Both the position numbers and the translations under genes were made by a program. From positions 669,501-733,500 of the forward strand of contig NZ_CP007031.1 in assembly GCF_000224005.2 (NCBI RefSeq): a DNA stretch of 64,000 nucleotides, given 5' to 3'. Origin of the DNA: Marichromatium purpuratum 984 (GTDB taxonomy: Bacteria; Pseudomonadota; Gammaproteobacteria; Chromatiales; Chromatiaceae). Below, piece by piece: positions 18,666-28,566 of this stretch. Under the pieces are notes generated by a model. It was not told where the DNA came from. It worked only from the letters and a program-made list of their open reading frames with translations, and searched no databases. Positions within the stretch are counted from its first letter, which is position 1. Each line of letters begins with the position of its first letter.

Positions 18666-20120
18666 GTGAGCGAAGAGATCCTGATCAATGTCACGCCACC
18701 CGAGACCCGTGTCGCCGTGGTCGAGAACGGCGTGGTGCAGGAGATCATCATCGAGCGCGCCGAGCGCTGCGGCCTGGTGGGCAATATCTACAAGGGCCGG
18801 GTCTGCCGGGTGCTGCCGGGGATGCAGGCGGCCTTCGTCGAGATCGGTCTGGAGCGCGCCGCCTTCCTGCACGCATCCGACATCGTCGGCCCCAGCGGCG
18901 AACCCTTGAGCGAGCATATCCAGGCGCTGGTGGTCGAGGGCGATCCGATCGTCGTCCAAGTGGTCAAGGACCCGCTCGGCACCAAGGGTGCGCGGTTGAC
19001 CACCAACATCTCGGTCGCCTCGCGCTATCTGGTGTGCATGCCCGCTCTCGGCGGCATCGGCGTGTCGCAGAAGATCTACGACGAGGACGAGCGGCGGCGC
19101 CTGCGCGATATCCTCCAGGCCTTTGTCGATGACCACGACGGGCAGGGCGGGTTCATCGCCCGCACCGCCGCCGAGGGCGTCGACGAGCATCTGCTGGTGC
19201 GCGACATGGGTTTCCTCGATCGACTCTGGCGCGGGGTCAAGGAGCGCTGCGCCAATGCCTCCGGCGATGGTCTGATCCACGAGGACCTGCCGCTGGCGCT
19301 GCGCGCGTTGCGCGATCTGGTCACCCCGGACGTCGAGCGGGTGCGCATCGACTCGCGCGCGATGGTCGACAAGGCGGTTCCCTTCACCGCCAAGTACATT
19401 CCCGAGATCAAGAACCGTATCGACCTCTATCAGGGCGAACGCCCGCTGTTCGATCTCTACGGCGTCGAGGACGAGATTCGCAAGGCGCTGCAGCGCAAGG
19501 TCAGTCTCAAATCCGGCGGTCATCTGGTGATCGACCAGACCGAGGCGATGACCACCATCGACGTCAACACCGGCGCCTTCGTCGGTCATCGCAATCTCGA
19601 GGAGACCATCTTCAAGACCAATCTCGAGGCGGCCCAGGCGATCTGCCGGCAGTTGCGTCTGCGCAACCTCGGCGGCATCATCATCATCGACTTCATCGAC
19701 ATGACCGAGGAGGAGCACAAGCGACAGGTGTTGCGTGCCCTCGAGAAGTGTCTGGCGCGCGACCACGCCAAGACCCACATCACCGAGGTCTCCTCGCTCG
19801 GGCTGGTGGAGATGACCCGCAAGCGTACCCGCGAGTCGCTCGAGCACGTGCTCTGTGAGCCCTGTCCCTGCTGTGGCGGTCGCGGCTCGATCAAGACCGC
19901 CGAGACCACCTGCTACGAGATCTTCCGCGAGATCATGCGCGAGTCGCGTCAGTTCGACGTCGAGAGCCTACTGGTGCTCGCCTCCCAGGAAGTGGTCGAC
20001 CGGCTGCTCGACGAGGAGTCGGCACACCTGGCCGAACTCGAGGAGTTCATCGGTCGGCCGATCCGGCTCCAGGCCGAGGCGCTCTATACTCAGGAACAAT
20101 ACGACGTGGTGCTGATCTGA
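18666..20120 (+). CDS. rng: Ribonuclease G
   Basis: 484-aa endoribonuclease of the RNase E/G family, processing the 5' end of 16S rRNA and decaying some mRNAs. It starts at GTG giving MSEEILINVTPPETRVAVVE. It has the S1 domain at about 35-125 (GNIYKGRVCRVLPGMQAAFV), catalytic aspartates in MTTIDVNTGAFVG and GGIIIIDFIDM, and the zinc-link CEPCPCCGGRG. Length matches E. coli RNase G, with no RNase E scaffold. Gene order maf-rng-yhdP is conserved in gammaproteobacteria. Confidence 0.96.
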   Translation: MSEEILINVTPPETRVAVVENGVVQEIIIERAERCGLVGNIYKGRVCRVLPGMQAAFVEIGLERAAFLHASDIVGPSGEPLSEHIQALVVEGDPIVVQVVKDPLGTKGARLTTNISVASRYLVCMPALGGIGVSQKIYDEDERRRLRDILQAFVDDHDGQGGFIARTAAEGVDEHLLVRDMGFLDRLWRGVKERCANASGDGLIHEDLPLALRALRDLVTPDVERVRIDSRAMVDKAVPFTAKYIPEIKNRIDLYQGERPLFDLYGVEDEIRKALQRKVSLKSGGHLVIDQTEAMTTIDVNTGAFVGHRNLEETIFKTNLEAAQAICRQLRLRNLGGIIIIDFIDMTEEEHKRQVLRALEKCLARDHAKTHITEVSSLGLVEMTRKRTRESLEHVLCEPCPCCGGRGSIKTAETTCYEIFREIMRESRQFDVESLLVLASQEVVDRLLDEESAHLAELEEFIGRPIRLQAEALYTQEQYDVVLI

Positions 20121-20124
20121 CCGG

Positions 20125-20151
20125 GCGCCCCGGGGAACACCCCCGGGGCGC
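20125..20151. terminator. GC hairpin after rng
   Basis: An 11-bp perfect stem (GCGCCCCGGGG with CCCCGGGGCGC) with a 5-base loop begins 5 bp after the rng stop. No T-run. It separates rng from yhdP. Confidence 0.55.
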
Positions 20152-20226
20152 TCGACCAGGTCTTGCGGACCGGTCCCCGGTCGCGGCGCTCCGCCATCCG
20201 TTCACGCCAGCCGCGAAGCACTGCCC

Positions 20227-23200
20227 ATGTCCTCGATCCGTCGTCCGTCCGCGCTCCTGTCCAGGTCCATGCTCGTCGTGCTGGTGGTGTGCGCGCTCGC
20301 GCTCACCGGCGTTCGCGTTGGGCTCGCGCTGATCGATCACTATCGCCAGCCATTGCTGCGCTCGGTCGCCGCCGCGCTCGGCGTCGAGCTGGAGGCCGAG
20401 CGGCTGCGTGCCGGGCTGGTCGGGCTGCGTCCCTATCTGGCGCTCGATGGCCTGGTGCTGCGCGCCCCGGACGCGGCGGCGCCGCTGCGACTCGACACCC
20501 TGGCGATCGAGTTTGCGCCGCTCGACTCGCTGCGTGCCGGCGCCCCCCGACTCGCCGGACTGGGGCTCGCCGGTGGCCAGTTGGTCTTGGTGCGCGATGG
20601 TGCCGGGCGGCTGTCTCTGCCGGCGCTCGATGGCCTCGGCGGCGGCGACCCCGAGGGGCTGGTGCGACTGCTCGAGCGGGGTCGGGTGACGCTCACCGAC
20701 ATCGATCTCGACTATCACGATCCGCGGCTGTCCGGGCCGCTGCACCTCGACGGGCTGACGCTGACCCTGGACAACGGCTGGCGTGGTCGTCGGGTGGCGC
20801 TCGCCGCTGCCGTGCCGGCGCTCGCCGGGCACATCGAGGCGCGCGCCCGGCTGCACGGACCGCTGCGCGAACCGGCGCGCTGGTGGGGGCACGTCGTGGC
20901 GCGGGTGGCGGCCTCACGGCTGGAGGCGCTGCCGACGCAATGGGCGGGGCAGGCGTTGCCCCGGCTCACCGCTGGCGAGGTTGAGCTGTGGGTCGAGCTG
21001 GTGCCCGGCCGGCTGGCCGGCGCCAGCCTGGCGCTGGCCCTCGACGGGCTGGCCAGCGCCGAGGGCGAGCCGGTGTTGCGCCGGGCACGAGCGTTGGCAC
21101 GGCTGCGTCCGGATCGTCACGGCTGGCAGCTACGGTTGGCCGACCTCGATCTCGTCGGGGCCGCGGGCGGCACGGTGGCGATCGGCGACCTCGCGCTCGA
21201 TCTCGATCCCAGAGGGCGCGCGCGCGCGCTCGTCGCCGAGTCCCGCACCCTCGATCTCGCCGCGCTCGGCACCTTGCTGCGCGCCAGTCCGCGGCCCTTG
21301 CCCGATGCGCTCGCCGGGCTCCTGGCCAGCGCCCCGCGCGGCCGGCTCGACGCCTGTACCCTGGAGGTGGCGCTGCCGGTCGATGCGCCACCGCGCTGGC
21401 GTCTCGACGCCCGGCTCGCCGGGATCGGTCTCGATCGTCACGGACACTGGCCCGGTCTCAGCGGGCTCGACGGGACGCTGAGCGTCGACCAGGACGGCGG
21501 GCGGCTGGCGCTCGCGCCGCGCCGTTTCGCGCTCGATCTGGCGCCGCTGTTCGATCGCCCGCTGGCCTTCTCCCGACTCGACGGCACGCTGCGCTGGCAC
21601 CATGCCGATGACGGCTGGCAGCTGGCGGCCGAGTCGCTCAAACTGGCCACCGCCGATCTCGCCGGTGATGCGCGTTTCAGTCTCCACCTGCCCGGCGACG
21701 GCGCCAGCCCGCTGCTCGATCTGCGCGCGCGCTTCCACGACGGCGACGCCGCCCAGACCCGCAGCTATCTCCCGGTCGGGCAGATGCACCCGCGTCTGGT
21801 CGCCTGGCTGGAGCGCGCCATCGTCGCCGGTCGGGTGCCCGAGGCCGAGGTGCTGTTTCGCGGTCCGCTGGCCGCCTACCCCTTCCGCGCTCAGGAGGGG
21901 CGCTTCGAGCTGCGCCTCGACTATGCCGACACCCGGCTCGACTATCTCCCCGGCTATCCCCCGTTGGAGGGGGCCAGCGGCGAGCTGCGCTTTCTCAACC
22001 AGGGCATGAGCGTGCGTCTCGACCGGGCGCGCGTCCTCGACAGCGACGTCGGCGCCGGCTGGGCGCGGCTTCCCGACCTGCGCGACAGCCGGGTGCTGGA
22101 GATCCATGCCGAGGCCGACGGCCCCTTCGCCGACGGCGTGCGGGTGTTGCGCGAGAGCCCGTTGCGCACGCGCCTCGGCGCCCTGGCCGCGCGGCTCGAG
22201 GCGAGCGGTGACTCGCACCTGGCGCTCGATATCGGGTTGCCGCTCAAGCGCGAGCAGCCGCTGACGCTCAGCGGGCGCCTGACCTGGCCCGAGGACGATG
22301 CCGCGCTGCGCCTGACCGAGACCCCGCTGCGACTGGTCGGTCTCGATGGCGTGCTCTCCTTCGACACCCAGGGGGTCGCCGCCGAGTCGATGACCGCCCG
22401 ACTCTGGGGGCGGTCGCTGCAACTGGCGCTGCGCACCGAGCCCGAGCGGGTGGTGCTCGAGGCCGCCTCGCGCACCCCGGTCGAGACCCTGGCCGCGCAG
22501 TTGCCCGCGCCGCTGTGGTCGAGCCTCGACGGCGAACTCGACTGGCGCCTGACGCTGGGGCTGGCTCACGCCGAGCTGGGCGCCTCCGCCCCCCGGCTCG
22601 ACTGGCAGCTGGAGAGCGGCCTCGAGGGGCTGGCGCTGGCGCTGCCGGCGCCGCTCGGCAAGCGCGCCGAGGGTCGGCGGCGGCTCGACCTCGCCGGCAC
22701 CCTGGTGCCCGACCAGCGCCTCGACGTCGCTGGTCGGGTCGGCTCGCTCGGCGTCAATCTCGCCCTGGGGCTGGCCCCGGCGCGGCTCGAGCGCGGCCAT
22801 CTGCGTCTCGACGGCGCCGCGCCCCGGCCGGGGCGCGACGGGCTGTTCATCGACGGCCGGGTGAAGCGGCTCGATCTCGATGCCTGGTCGACCTGGGCGC
22901 GTCGGCGCCCGGGTGGCGGCGCGGGTGCCACACCGCTCGTCGGGGTCGAGGTCGCCGCCGAGGAGGCGCGTCTCGGCGCGCTGCGGCTGCATCGTGCCAC
23001 GTTTGCGCTGGCGCCCGAGGCGCGCGGTTGGCGCTTGGGATTCGACAGCCGCGAGCTGGCCGGGCAGATGGTGCTGCCCACTGCGCCGGGTGCGCCCGGC
23101 GCGCCGCTGCGACTCGATCTCGATCGGCTCGAACTCGACGCCCTGCTCGCCAGCGGTGGTGGCGCCGGGGGCGCGGCGCGCGCGCCGGGCGACTGGCCGG

Positions 23201-24072
23201 CGCTCGATCTCGCCGTCAGCGATCTGCGCTGGGGCGGCGAGGGGCTCGGTCGGCTGGCCCTGGAGCTGCGGCCGAGCGCCGCCGGCATCGGCATCCCCCG
23301 GCTGCGTCTGAGCGATGGCGAGCGGCTCGCGCTGAGCGGCTCGGCGAACTGGCGCGACGGCCCCGGCGGCGGTCACAGCCGGGTCACCCTGGCGCTGGAG
23401 TCGGGCGATCTCGGTGAGTTGTTGCGCCGGCTCGGCTATCGCAGCGTGCTCGAGGGCGCACCGGTCGACGCCCATGCCGAACTCGACTGGCCGGGCGCGC
23501 CGGGTGACTACGCGTTGGCGCGCACCCACGGCTGGATCGATGTCGACATCGGCGCCGGGCGTCTGCTCGAACTCGAGCCCGGGGTGGGACGCGTGCTCGG
23601 CTTCCTCAACCTGGGGGCGATCAGCCGCCGTCTGGCGCTCGACTTCAGCGATCTCTATGCCCAGGGCTTCGCCTTCGAGCGGATGCAGGGGCGACTGCTG
23701 CTCGCCGATGGTCAGGCCGGCAGCGATCGCTTCGAGGTGGTCGGTCCCTCGAGCCGGCTGATCATCGGTGGACTGACCGACCTGGTCGAGCGGCGCTTCG
23801 ATCAGACCGTGGTGCTCGAGCCCAAGCTCGGCTCCAGCGTCGCCCTGGCCAGCGCCGTGGCCGGCGGTCCTGTGGTCGGCGCCGCGGTCTATCTGGTCGA
23901 CCGGGTGGCGGGGAACGCCATCGATCGGCTGGGGCGCTATCAATATCGGGTCAGCGGTCCCTGGACCGAGCCGCGGGTGACGCCGCTGGGCTGGGACCCG
24001 CAGCTGGTGCAGTCCGTCGCCGAGGACGAGGCGCCGAGTCGTGACGAGCCGGTGAACCTGTTTCTCGAGTGA
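20227..24072 (+). CDS. yhdP: YhdP-family AsmA-like envelope protein
   Basis: 1281-aa protein with a single N-terminal membrane anchor (about residues 15-36, LVVLVVCALALTGVRVGLAL) and a very long periplasmic region. In E. coli YhdP, with TamB and YdbH, moves phospholipids between inner and outer membrane (established). The DUF3971 middle region and AsmA-like C-terminus are recognisable: MQGRLLLADGQAGSDRFEVV, SSRLIIGGLTDLVERRFDQT and VLEPKLGSSVALASAVAGGP. Length is typical. The order rng-yhdP-nitrilase-tldD matches enterics and other gammaproteobacteria. Only moderate sequence similarity is expected in this family outside the C-terminus. Confidence 0.9.
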   Translation: MSSIRRPSALLSRSMLVVLVVCALALTGVRVGLALIDHYRQPLLRSVAAALGVELEAERLRAGLVGLRPYLALDGLVLRAPDAAAPLRLDTLAIEFAPLDSLRAGAPRLAGLGLAGGQLVLVRDGAGRLSLPALDGLGGGDPEGLVRLLERGRVTLTDIDLDYHDPRLSGPLHLDGLTLTLDNGWRGRRVALAAAVPALAGHIEARARLHGPLREPARWWGHVVARVAASRLEALPTQWAGQALPRLTAGEVELWVELVPGRLAGASLALALDGLASAEGEPVLRRARALARLRPDRHGWQLRLADLDLVGAAGGTVAIGDLALDLDPRGRARALVAESRTLDLAALGTLLRASPRPLPDALAGLLASAPRGRLDACTLEVALPVDAPPRWRLDARLAGIGLDRHGHWPGLSGLDGTLSVDQDGGRLALAPRRFALDLAPLFDRPLAFSRLDGTLRWHHADDGWQLAAESLKLATADLAGDARFSLHLPGDGASPLLDLRARFHDGDAAQTRSYLPVGQMHPRLVAWLERAIVAGRVPEAEVLFRGPLAAYPFRAQEGRFELRLDYADTRLDYLPGYPPLEGASGELRFLNQGMSVRLDRARVLDSDVGAGWARLPDLRDSRVLEIHAEADGPFADGVRVLRESPLRTRLGALAARLEASGDSHLALDIGLPLKREQPLTLSGRLTWPEDDAALRLTETPLRLVGLDGVLSFDTQGVAAESMTARLWGRSLQLALRTEPERVVLEAASRTPVETLAAQLPAPLWSSLDGELDWRLTLGLAHAELGASAPRLDWQLESGLEGLALALPAPLGKRAEGRRRLDLAGTLVPDQRLDVAGRVGSLGVNLALGLAPARLERGHLRLDGAAPRPGRDGLFIDGRVKRLDLDAWSTWARRRPGGGAGATPLVGVEVAAEEARLGALRLHRATFALAPEARGWRLGFDSRELAGQMVLPTAPGAPGAPLRLDLDRLELDALLASGGGAGGAARAPGDWPALDLAVSDLRWGGEGLGRLALELRPSAAGIGIPRLRLSDGERLALSGSANWRDGPGGGHSRVTLALESGDLGELLRRLGYRSVLEGAPVDAHAELDWPGAPGDYALARTHGWIDVDIGAGRLLELEPGVGRVLGFLNLGAISRRLALDFSDLYAQGFAFERMQGRLLLADGQAGSDRFEVVGPSSRLIIGGLTDLVERRFDQTVVLEPKLGSSVALASAVAGGPVVGAAVYLVDRVAGNAIDRLGRYQYRVSGPWTEPRVTPLGWDPQLVQSVAEDEAPSRDEPVNLFLE

Positions 24073-24220
24073 GCGCACGGTCGGCGGTTTCGGCTCGCCC
24101 GGGGGGATGGTATCTTTCCGATAGGTACGCAGTCGCCGCCATCGGCGGATGGCTGTTCGGGCGCAAAGGCGGAGATCGGCGAGGTCGCGGGCCGACCAAA
24201 CCGGCGAGGCGGTGCAGACG

Positions 24221-25051
24221 ATGAATGCGAAACCCAAGGTCGGGGCGGTGCAGATGGCGACCGGCCCCAACGTGAGCGCGAACCTGTTCGAGGCCGAGCG
24301 CTTGATCAAGGAGGCGGCCGAGGGCGGCGCCCAGCTGGTGGTGCTGCCCGAGAACTTCGCCTTCATGGGCAAGCGCGACCAGGATCAACTCACCCTCCGC
24401 GAAGAGGACGGCGAGGGGCCGCTGCAGGCCTTCCTCGCGCGGGTGGCCAAGCAGTACGGCGTGTGGCTGGTCGGTGGCACCATCCCGATGGTGGCCGAGG
24501 ACTCGTCCAAGGTCCGCGCCGCGTGCATGGTCTATGACGACCAGGGCCAGCGGGTGGCGCGTTACGACAAGATCCATCTGTTCGACGTCAGTCTGCCCGA
24601 GGTCGAGGAGCGCTATCACGAGTCGGCCGCGATCGAGGCCGGTGACGAGGTGGTGGTGATCGACAGTCCGCTGGGACGGCTCGGCGTGGCGGTGTGCTAC
24701 GATCTGCGCTTCCCGGAGATGTTCCGCAAGATGCTCGATCGCGGGGTGGAGATCCTGGTGGTGCCCTCGGCCTTCACCGCGATCACCGGCAAGGCGCACT
24801 GGGAGACCCTGGTGCGCGCACGCGCCATCGAGAACCTGGTCTATGTGGTTGCCGCCGCCCAGGGTGGTTTCCACATCAATGGGCGCGAGACCCATGGTCA
24901 CACCATGATCGTCGACCCCTGGGGCTCGGTGCTGGCGCAGGTGCCGCGCGGGGCCGGCAGCATCTGCTGCCCGGTCGACGAGGAGTTCCTCGAGTCGGTG
25001 CGTCGCAATTTCCCGACCATCGAGCACCGTCGTTTGAAATGTCACGGCTGA
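24221..25051 (+). CDS. Nitrilase-superfamily amidohydrolase (Nit1-like)
   Basis: 276-aa carbon-nitrogen hydrolase. The Glu-Lys-Cys triad is visible: VVLPENFAFMG (Glu), YDKIHLFDVSLPE (Lys) and VAVCYDLRFPEMFRKM (Cys). Nit1-type enzymes repair deaminated glutathione, and the gene between yhdP and tldD is usually of this type, but other small omega-amidase substrates are possible. The ATG gives MNAKPKVGAVQMATGPN, the usual N-terminus. Two GC hairpins follow the stop codon. Confidence 0.9.
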   Translation: MNAKPKVGAVQMATGPNVSANLFEAERLIKEAAEGGAQLVVLPENFAFMGKRDQDQLTLREEDGEGPLQAFLARVAKQYGVWLVGGTIPMVAEDSSKVRAACMVYDDQGQRVARYDKIHLFDVSLPEVEERYHESAAIEAGDEVVVIDSPLGRLGVAVCYDLRFPEMFRKMLDRGVEILVVPSAFTAITGKAHWETLVRARAIENLVYVVAAAQGGFHINGRETHGHTMIVDPWGSVLAQVPRGAGSICCPVDEEFLESVRRNFPTIEHRRLKCHG

Positions 25052-25072
25052 AGCCTCAGCTAGATCGCAAAG

Positions 25073-25118
25073 GGGTCCGCCGCCGGCGGACCCGCTCCGG
25101 GGGGAGCATCCCCCCCGG
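25073..25118. terminator. Two tandem GC hairpins between nitrilase gene and tldD
   Basis: GGGTCCGCC-GCC-GGCGGACCC (9-bp stem) starts 22 bp after the stop codon. It is followed by CCGGGGGG-AGCATC-CCCCCCGG (8-bp stem) at 25097-25118. Neither has a T-run. They may mark the end of the yhdP-nitrilase transcript. Confidence 0.5.
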
Positions 25119-25272
25119 GTCCCAGCAGTCCCTGCTCGTGCCGAGGGGGGCGGGGAGCGGTCGCACGGCGCTGCGCTGAAGCTGCCTCGTCCCACGTCCA
25201 TTTCGGGCCCGCCAGTTCACCCCTCGGCCGGTCACGGTCGGGGAGATGCTCCCCAGGAGTCCTCTAGATCCG

Positions 25273-26715
25273 ATGAACGATTCACTAGCGCTCGCGCGCG
25301 ACAGCATCCTCGCGCCGGTCGGTCTCTGCGACGGCGATCTCGACCGTCTGCTCGGGCTGCTCGCCGGCGCCTCGGTCGATGCCGCCGACATCTATTTCCA
25401 GTCCAGTCGCCTGCAATCCTGGGTGCTCGAGGACGGCATCATCAAGGACGGCAACTTCAATATCGAGCAGGGCGCCGGGCTGCGGGTGATCTGTGGCGAG
25501 AAGACCGGTTTCGCCTATTCCGACGAGTTGCAGTTCCCCGCCCTGGCGCAGGCGGCCGAGGCGGCGCGGGCCATCGCCCGGGGTGGCCAGAGCCGCAGCG
25601 TGGCGGTCGGCACCGGGGTGGCGGCGCGCACGCTCTACCCGCCGATCAATCCCATCGATACCCTCGCCGATGCCGACAAGATCGCCTTGCTGCGCCAAGT
25701 TGACGCCGAGGCGCGCGCGGCCGACCCGCGCGTGCGCGAGGTGATTGCCAGTCTGGTGGCGGTGCACGACGTGGTGCTGGTGCTCGCCGATGACGGCTCG
25801 CTGGCCGCCGACGTGCGCCCGCTGGTGCGGATGAACGTGAGCGTGATCGTCGAGGCCGACGGGCAGCGCGAGCAGGGCTCGAGCGGCGGTGGCGCGCGCA
25901 CCGATCTCGGCTTCTTCCTCGCCGAGGAGCGGGCGCTCGGCTTCGCCCGCGAGGCGGTGCGTCTCGCCCTCACCAGCCTCGAGGCCGAGGAGGCACCGGC
26001 CGGTACCATGCCGGTGGTGCTCGGTCCCGGCTGGCCCGGGGTGTTGCTGCACGAGGCCGTCGGTCACGGGCTCGAGGGCGACTTCAACCGCAAGGGCACC
26101 TCGGCCTTCGCCGGGCGGCTCGGCGAGCGGGTGGCCGCGCCCGGGGTGACGGTGGTCGACAACGGCACCCTGCCGGGACGGCGCGGCTCGCTGGCGATCG
26201 ACGACGAGGGCACTCCGACCCAGGACACGGTGCTGATCGAGGACGGCATCCTGCGCGGCTACATGCAGGACAAGCTCAACGCCCGGTTGATGGGCGTGGC
26301 GCCAACCGGCAACGGCCGGCGCGAGTCCTACGCCCATCTGCCGATGCCACGCATGACCAACACCTATATGCTCGCCGGGGATCGTGATCCGGCCGAGATC
26401 ATCGCCTCGGTCGACAAGGGGCTCTATGCTGCCAACTTCGGCGGCGGCCAGGTCGACATCACCTCGGGCAAATTCGTGTTCAGCGCCAGCGAGGCCTATC
26501 TGATCGAGAACGGTCGGATCGGTCGGCCGGTCAAGGGCGCGACCCTGATCGGCAACGGTCCCGAGGTGATGACCCGGGTGAGCATGATCGGCAACGACCT
26601 CAAGCTCGACGAGGGGGTCGGGACCTGTGGCAAGGACGGGCAGAGCGTGCCGGTCGGGGTCGGGCAGCCGACCCTGCGCATCGATGCGCTCACCGTCGGC
26701 GGCACCAGCGCTTGA
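25273..26715 (+). CDS. tldD: Metalloprotease TldD
   Basis: 480-aa subunit of the TldD/TldE (PmbA) heterodimeric zinc protease, which degrades unfolded peptides and matures some ribosomally made peptides such as microcin B17. The zinc motif [12 protein letters not shown] (HExxxH) is present, along with [33 protein letters not shown] and the glycine-rich [14 protein letters not shown]. The start [15 protein letters not shown] is chosen over an ATG 27 bp upstream. pmbA lies 71 bp downstream, so both partners are adjacent here. No RiPP precursor was recognised next to them. Confidence 0.96.
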   Translation: MNDSLALARDSILAPVGLCDGDLDRLLGLLAGASVDAADIYFQSSRLQSWVLEDGIIKDGNFNIEQGAGLRVICGEKTGFAYSDELQFPALAQAAEAARAIARGGQSRSVAVGTGVAARTLYPPINPIDTLADADKIALLRQVDAEARAADPRVREVIASLVAVHDVVLVLADDGSLAADVRPLVRMNVSVIVEADGQREQGSSGGGARTDLGFFLAEERALGFAREAVRLALTSLEAEEAPAGTMPVVLGPGWPGVLLHEAVGHGLEGDFNRKGTSAFAGRLGERVAAPGVTVVDNGTLPGRRGSLAIDDEGTPTQDTVLIEDGILRGYMQDKLNARLMGVAPTGNGRRESYAHLPMPRMTNTYMLAGDRDPAEIIASVDKGLYAANFGGGQVDITSGKFVFSASEAYLIENGRIGRPVKGATLIGNGPEVMTRVSMIGNDLKLDEGVGTCGKDGQSVPVGVGQPTLRIDALTVGGTSA

Positions 26716-26786
26716 GCCCGTCGCGACCCGGGCTCGATCCTGGGTCGCGACGCGTGTCGAATTCAATCCAGTCTGAAGGAAACCGC

Positions 26787-28136
26787 ATGTCCATCAGTGC
26801 CACAGAGGATACCGCCGAGCGTCTGGCGCGGCTGCAGGAGAGCGTCGAGGAGATGCTGCGCGAGGCCGAGCGCCGGGGTGCGAGCGCGGCCGAGGCCTCG
26901 ATCGGCAGCAGCACCGGACTCGAGGTCGCGGTGCGGCTGGGCGAGGTCGAGACGGTCGAGCACATCCGCGACAACGGGCTCGGCATCACCGTCTATTTCG
27001 GTCAGCGCCGTGGCTCGGCCAGCACCACCGACCTGTCGCCGGCGGCGGTGCGCGACGCGGTGCGTGCCGCCTGCGCCATCGCCGAGTACACCCAGGAGGA
27101 CAGCTGCGCCCATCTTGCCGCGCCCGAGTTGATGGCGCGCGAGCTGCCGGACCTCGATCTCTGTCACCCCTGGCCGATCGGGGTCGATGCCGCCGTGGCC
27201 CTCGCCGTCGAGTGCGAGGAGGCCGCGCGCGGTCACGACCCGCGCATCGTCAACTCCGAGGGGGCGAGCCTGTCGACCCATTTCGGGTTGCGTGTCTATG
27301 GCAACAGTCACGGCTTCATCGGCGGCTATCCGACCACCCGGCACGGGCTCAACTGCTCGGTGATCGCCCAGGAGGGCGAGTCGATGCAGCGCGACTACTG
27401 GTGGAGTTCGGCGCGCGCGCCCGAGGACCTCGATGCCGCCGCGCGCATCGGCGCGCGCGCCGCCGCACGTGCCGTGGCCCGGCTCAACGGGCGTCGTCTG
27501 GGGACGCGCAAGGTGCCGGTGCTGTTTCGCGCCGAGGTCGCCACCGGACTGTTGCGCGGGCTGATCGGGGCGATCAGTGGCGGCAGTCTCTATCGGCGCG
27601 CGAGCTTCCTGCTCGACAGTCTCGAGGAGCGCATCTTCCCCGAGTTCGTGCGTGTCCACGAGCAGCCCTTGTTGCCGCGCGGGCTGGCCAGCGCGCCCTT
27701 CGACGGCGACGGCGTGGCGACCCGGGCCAAGGATCTGGTACGCGACGGGGTGCTGCAGACCTATGTGCTCGATACCTATTCGGGCTGCCGCTTGGGGATG
27801 CCGACCACCGCGAACGCCGGCGGGGTGCGCAACCTCATCATCGACTCGGGGCCGCTCGATCGCGCCGCGCTGTTGCGCGAGATGGGCACCGGGCTGATGG
27901 TCACCGAGCTGATGGGGCACGGCGTCAACATGGTCACCGGCGATTATTCGCGCGGTGCCGCCGGGTTCTGGGTGGAGAACGGCGAGATCCAGTATCCGGT
28001 CGAGGAGGTGACCATCGCCGGCAACCTGCGCGAGATGTTCGCCAACCTGGTGGCCGTCGGCGACGACTGCGACTTCCCCGGCAGTACCCGCACCGGCTCC
28101 TGGCTGATCGAGCGGATGACGGTCGCCGGCGAATGA
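26787..28136 (+). CDS. pmbA: TldE/PmbA metalloprotease partner
   Basis: 449-aa partner of TldD that lacks the zinc motif and helps form the substrate tunnel. Typical blocks are IRDNGLGITVYFGQRRGSAS, VNSEGASLSTHFGLRVYGNS, SGCRLGMPTTANAGGVRNLI, ELMGHGVNMVTGDYSRGAAG and the C-terminal PGSTRTGSWLIERMTVAGE. AAGGA lies 6 bases before the ATG. Its stop codon overlaps the start of a small downstream gene. Confidence 0.95.
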   Translation: MSISATEDTAERLARLQESVEEMLREAERRGASAAEASIGSSTGLEVAVRLGEVETVEHIRDNGLGITVYFGQRRGSASTTDLSPAAVRDAVRAACAIAEYTQEDSCAHLAAPELMARELPDLDLCHPWPIGVDAAVALAVECEEAARGHDPRIVNSEGASLSTHFGLRVYGNSHGFIGGYPTTRHGLNCSVIAQEGESMQRDYWWSSARAPEDLDAAARIGARAAARAVARLNGRRLGTRKVPVLFRAEVATGLLRGLIGAISGGSLYRRASFLLDSLEERIFPEFVRVHEQPLLPRGLASAPFDGDGVATRAKDLVRDGVLQTYVLDTYSGCRLGMPTTANAGGVRNLIIDSGPLDRAALLREMGTGLMVTELMGHGVNMVTGDYSRGAAGFWVENGEIQYPVEEVTIAGNLREMFANLVAVGDDCDFPGSTRTGSWLIERMTVAGE

Positions 28137-28405
28137 CCGCGGCCGGGGCGCAACCGCTGGAGCAGGCGCTGGCGGCGATCGCCGCGGCGCCGGGCTCGGC
28201 CTCGGCGCTCACCCTCTATGCCTTGGTGTGCACCCTCGAGCAGCCGCGCTCGGGTTGTCTGTTCCGGCTCGACAAGCTCCTCGACCTGGAGCCGGCGCAT
28301 CGGTCGATCGCCTATGGTTTGATGGAGACGCTGGCGACGGGCGGCGTCGCCACCCCGGAATGGCGCCAGTTGCGCGCGCGCATCGAGGCCGTGGTACGCG
28401 GTTGA
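28133..28405 (+). CDS. Small uncharacterised protein coupled to pmbA
   Basis: 90-aa protein, MTAAGAQPLEQALAAIAAAP at the start. Its ATG overlaps the pmbA stop (ATGA), so translation is coupled. Largely helical composition, with SALTLYALVCTLEQPRSGCL, FRLDKLLDLEPAHRSIAYGL and METLATGGVATPEWRQLRAR. No membrane segment or known motif. The codon use resembles its neighbours and the overlap is the best evidence that it is real. It might be a TldD/PmbA accessory or substrate-related factor; that is speculation. Confidence 0.65.
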   Translation: MTAAGAQPLEQALAAIAAAPGSASALTLYALVCTLEQPRSGCLFRLDKLLDLEPAHRSIAYGLMETLATGGVATPEWRQLRARIEAVVRG

Positions 28406-28566
28406 GGTGCCGTTCGTCGTGCCGACGTTGCAACCACGGCAGGATGGCGGGAAACCTGCGTGTGTCGATGACTTGATCTCTCGCGATGGGGCTCGATGTT
28501 CCCGTGAGGGGCGTATTGGCGTACGTGTCACGGACGGAGGGAGCCGAAGCGATTCGGGGTCAGACG

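Noticed and set aside
21130-24372. 1080-codon open frame antisense to yhdP
   Set aside because: Low-complexity shadow with no recognisable motif; yhdP with its neighbours explains the region.
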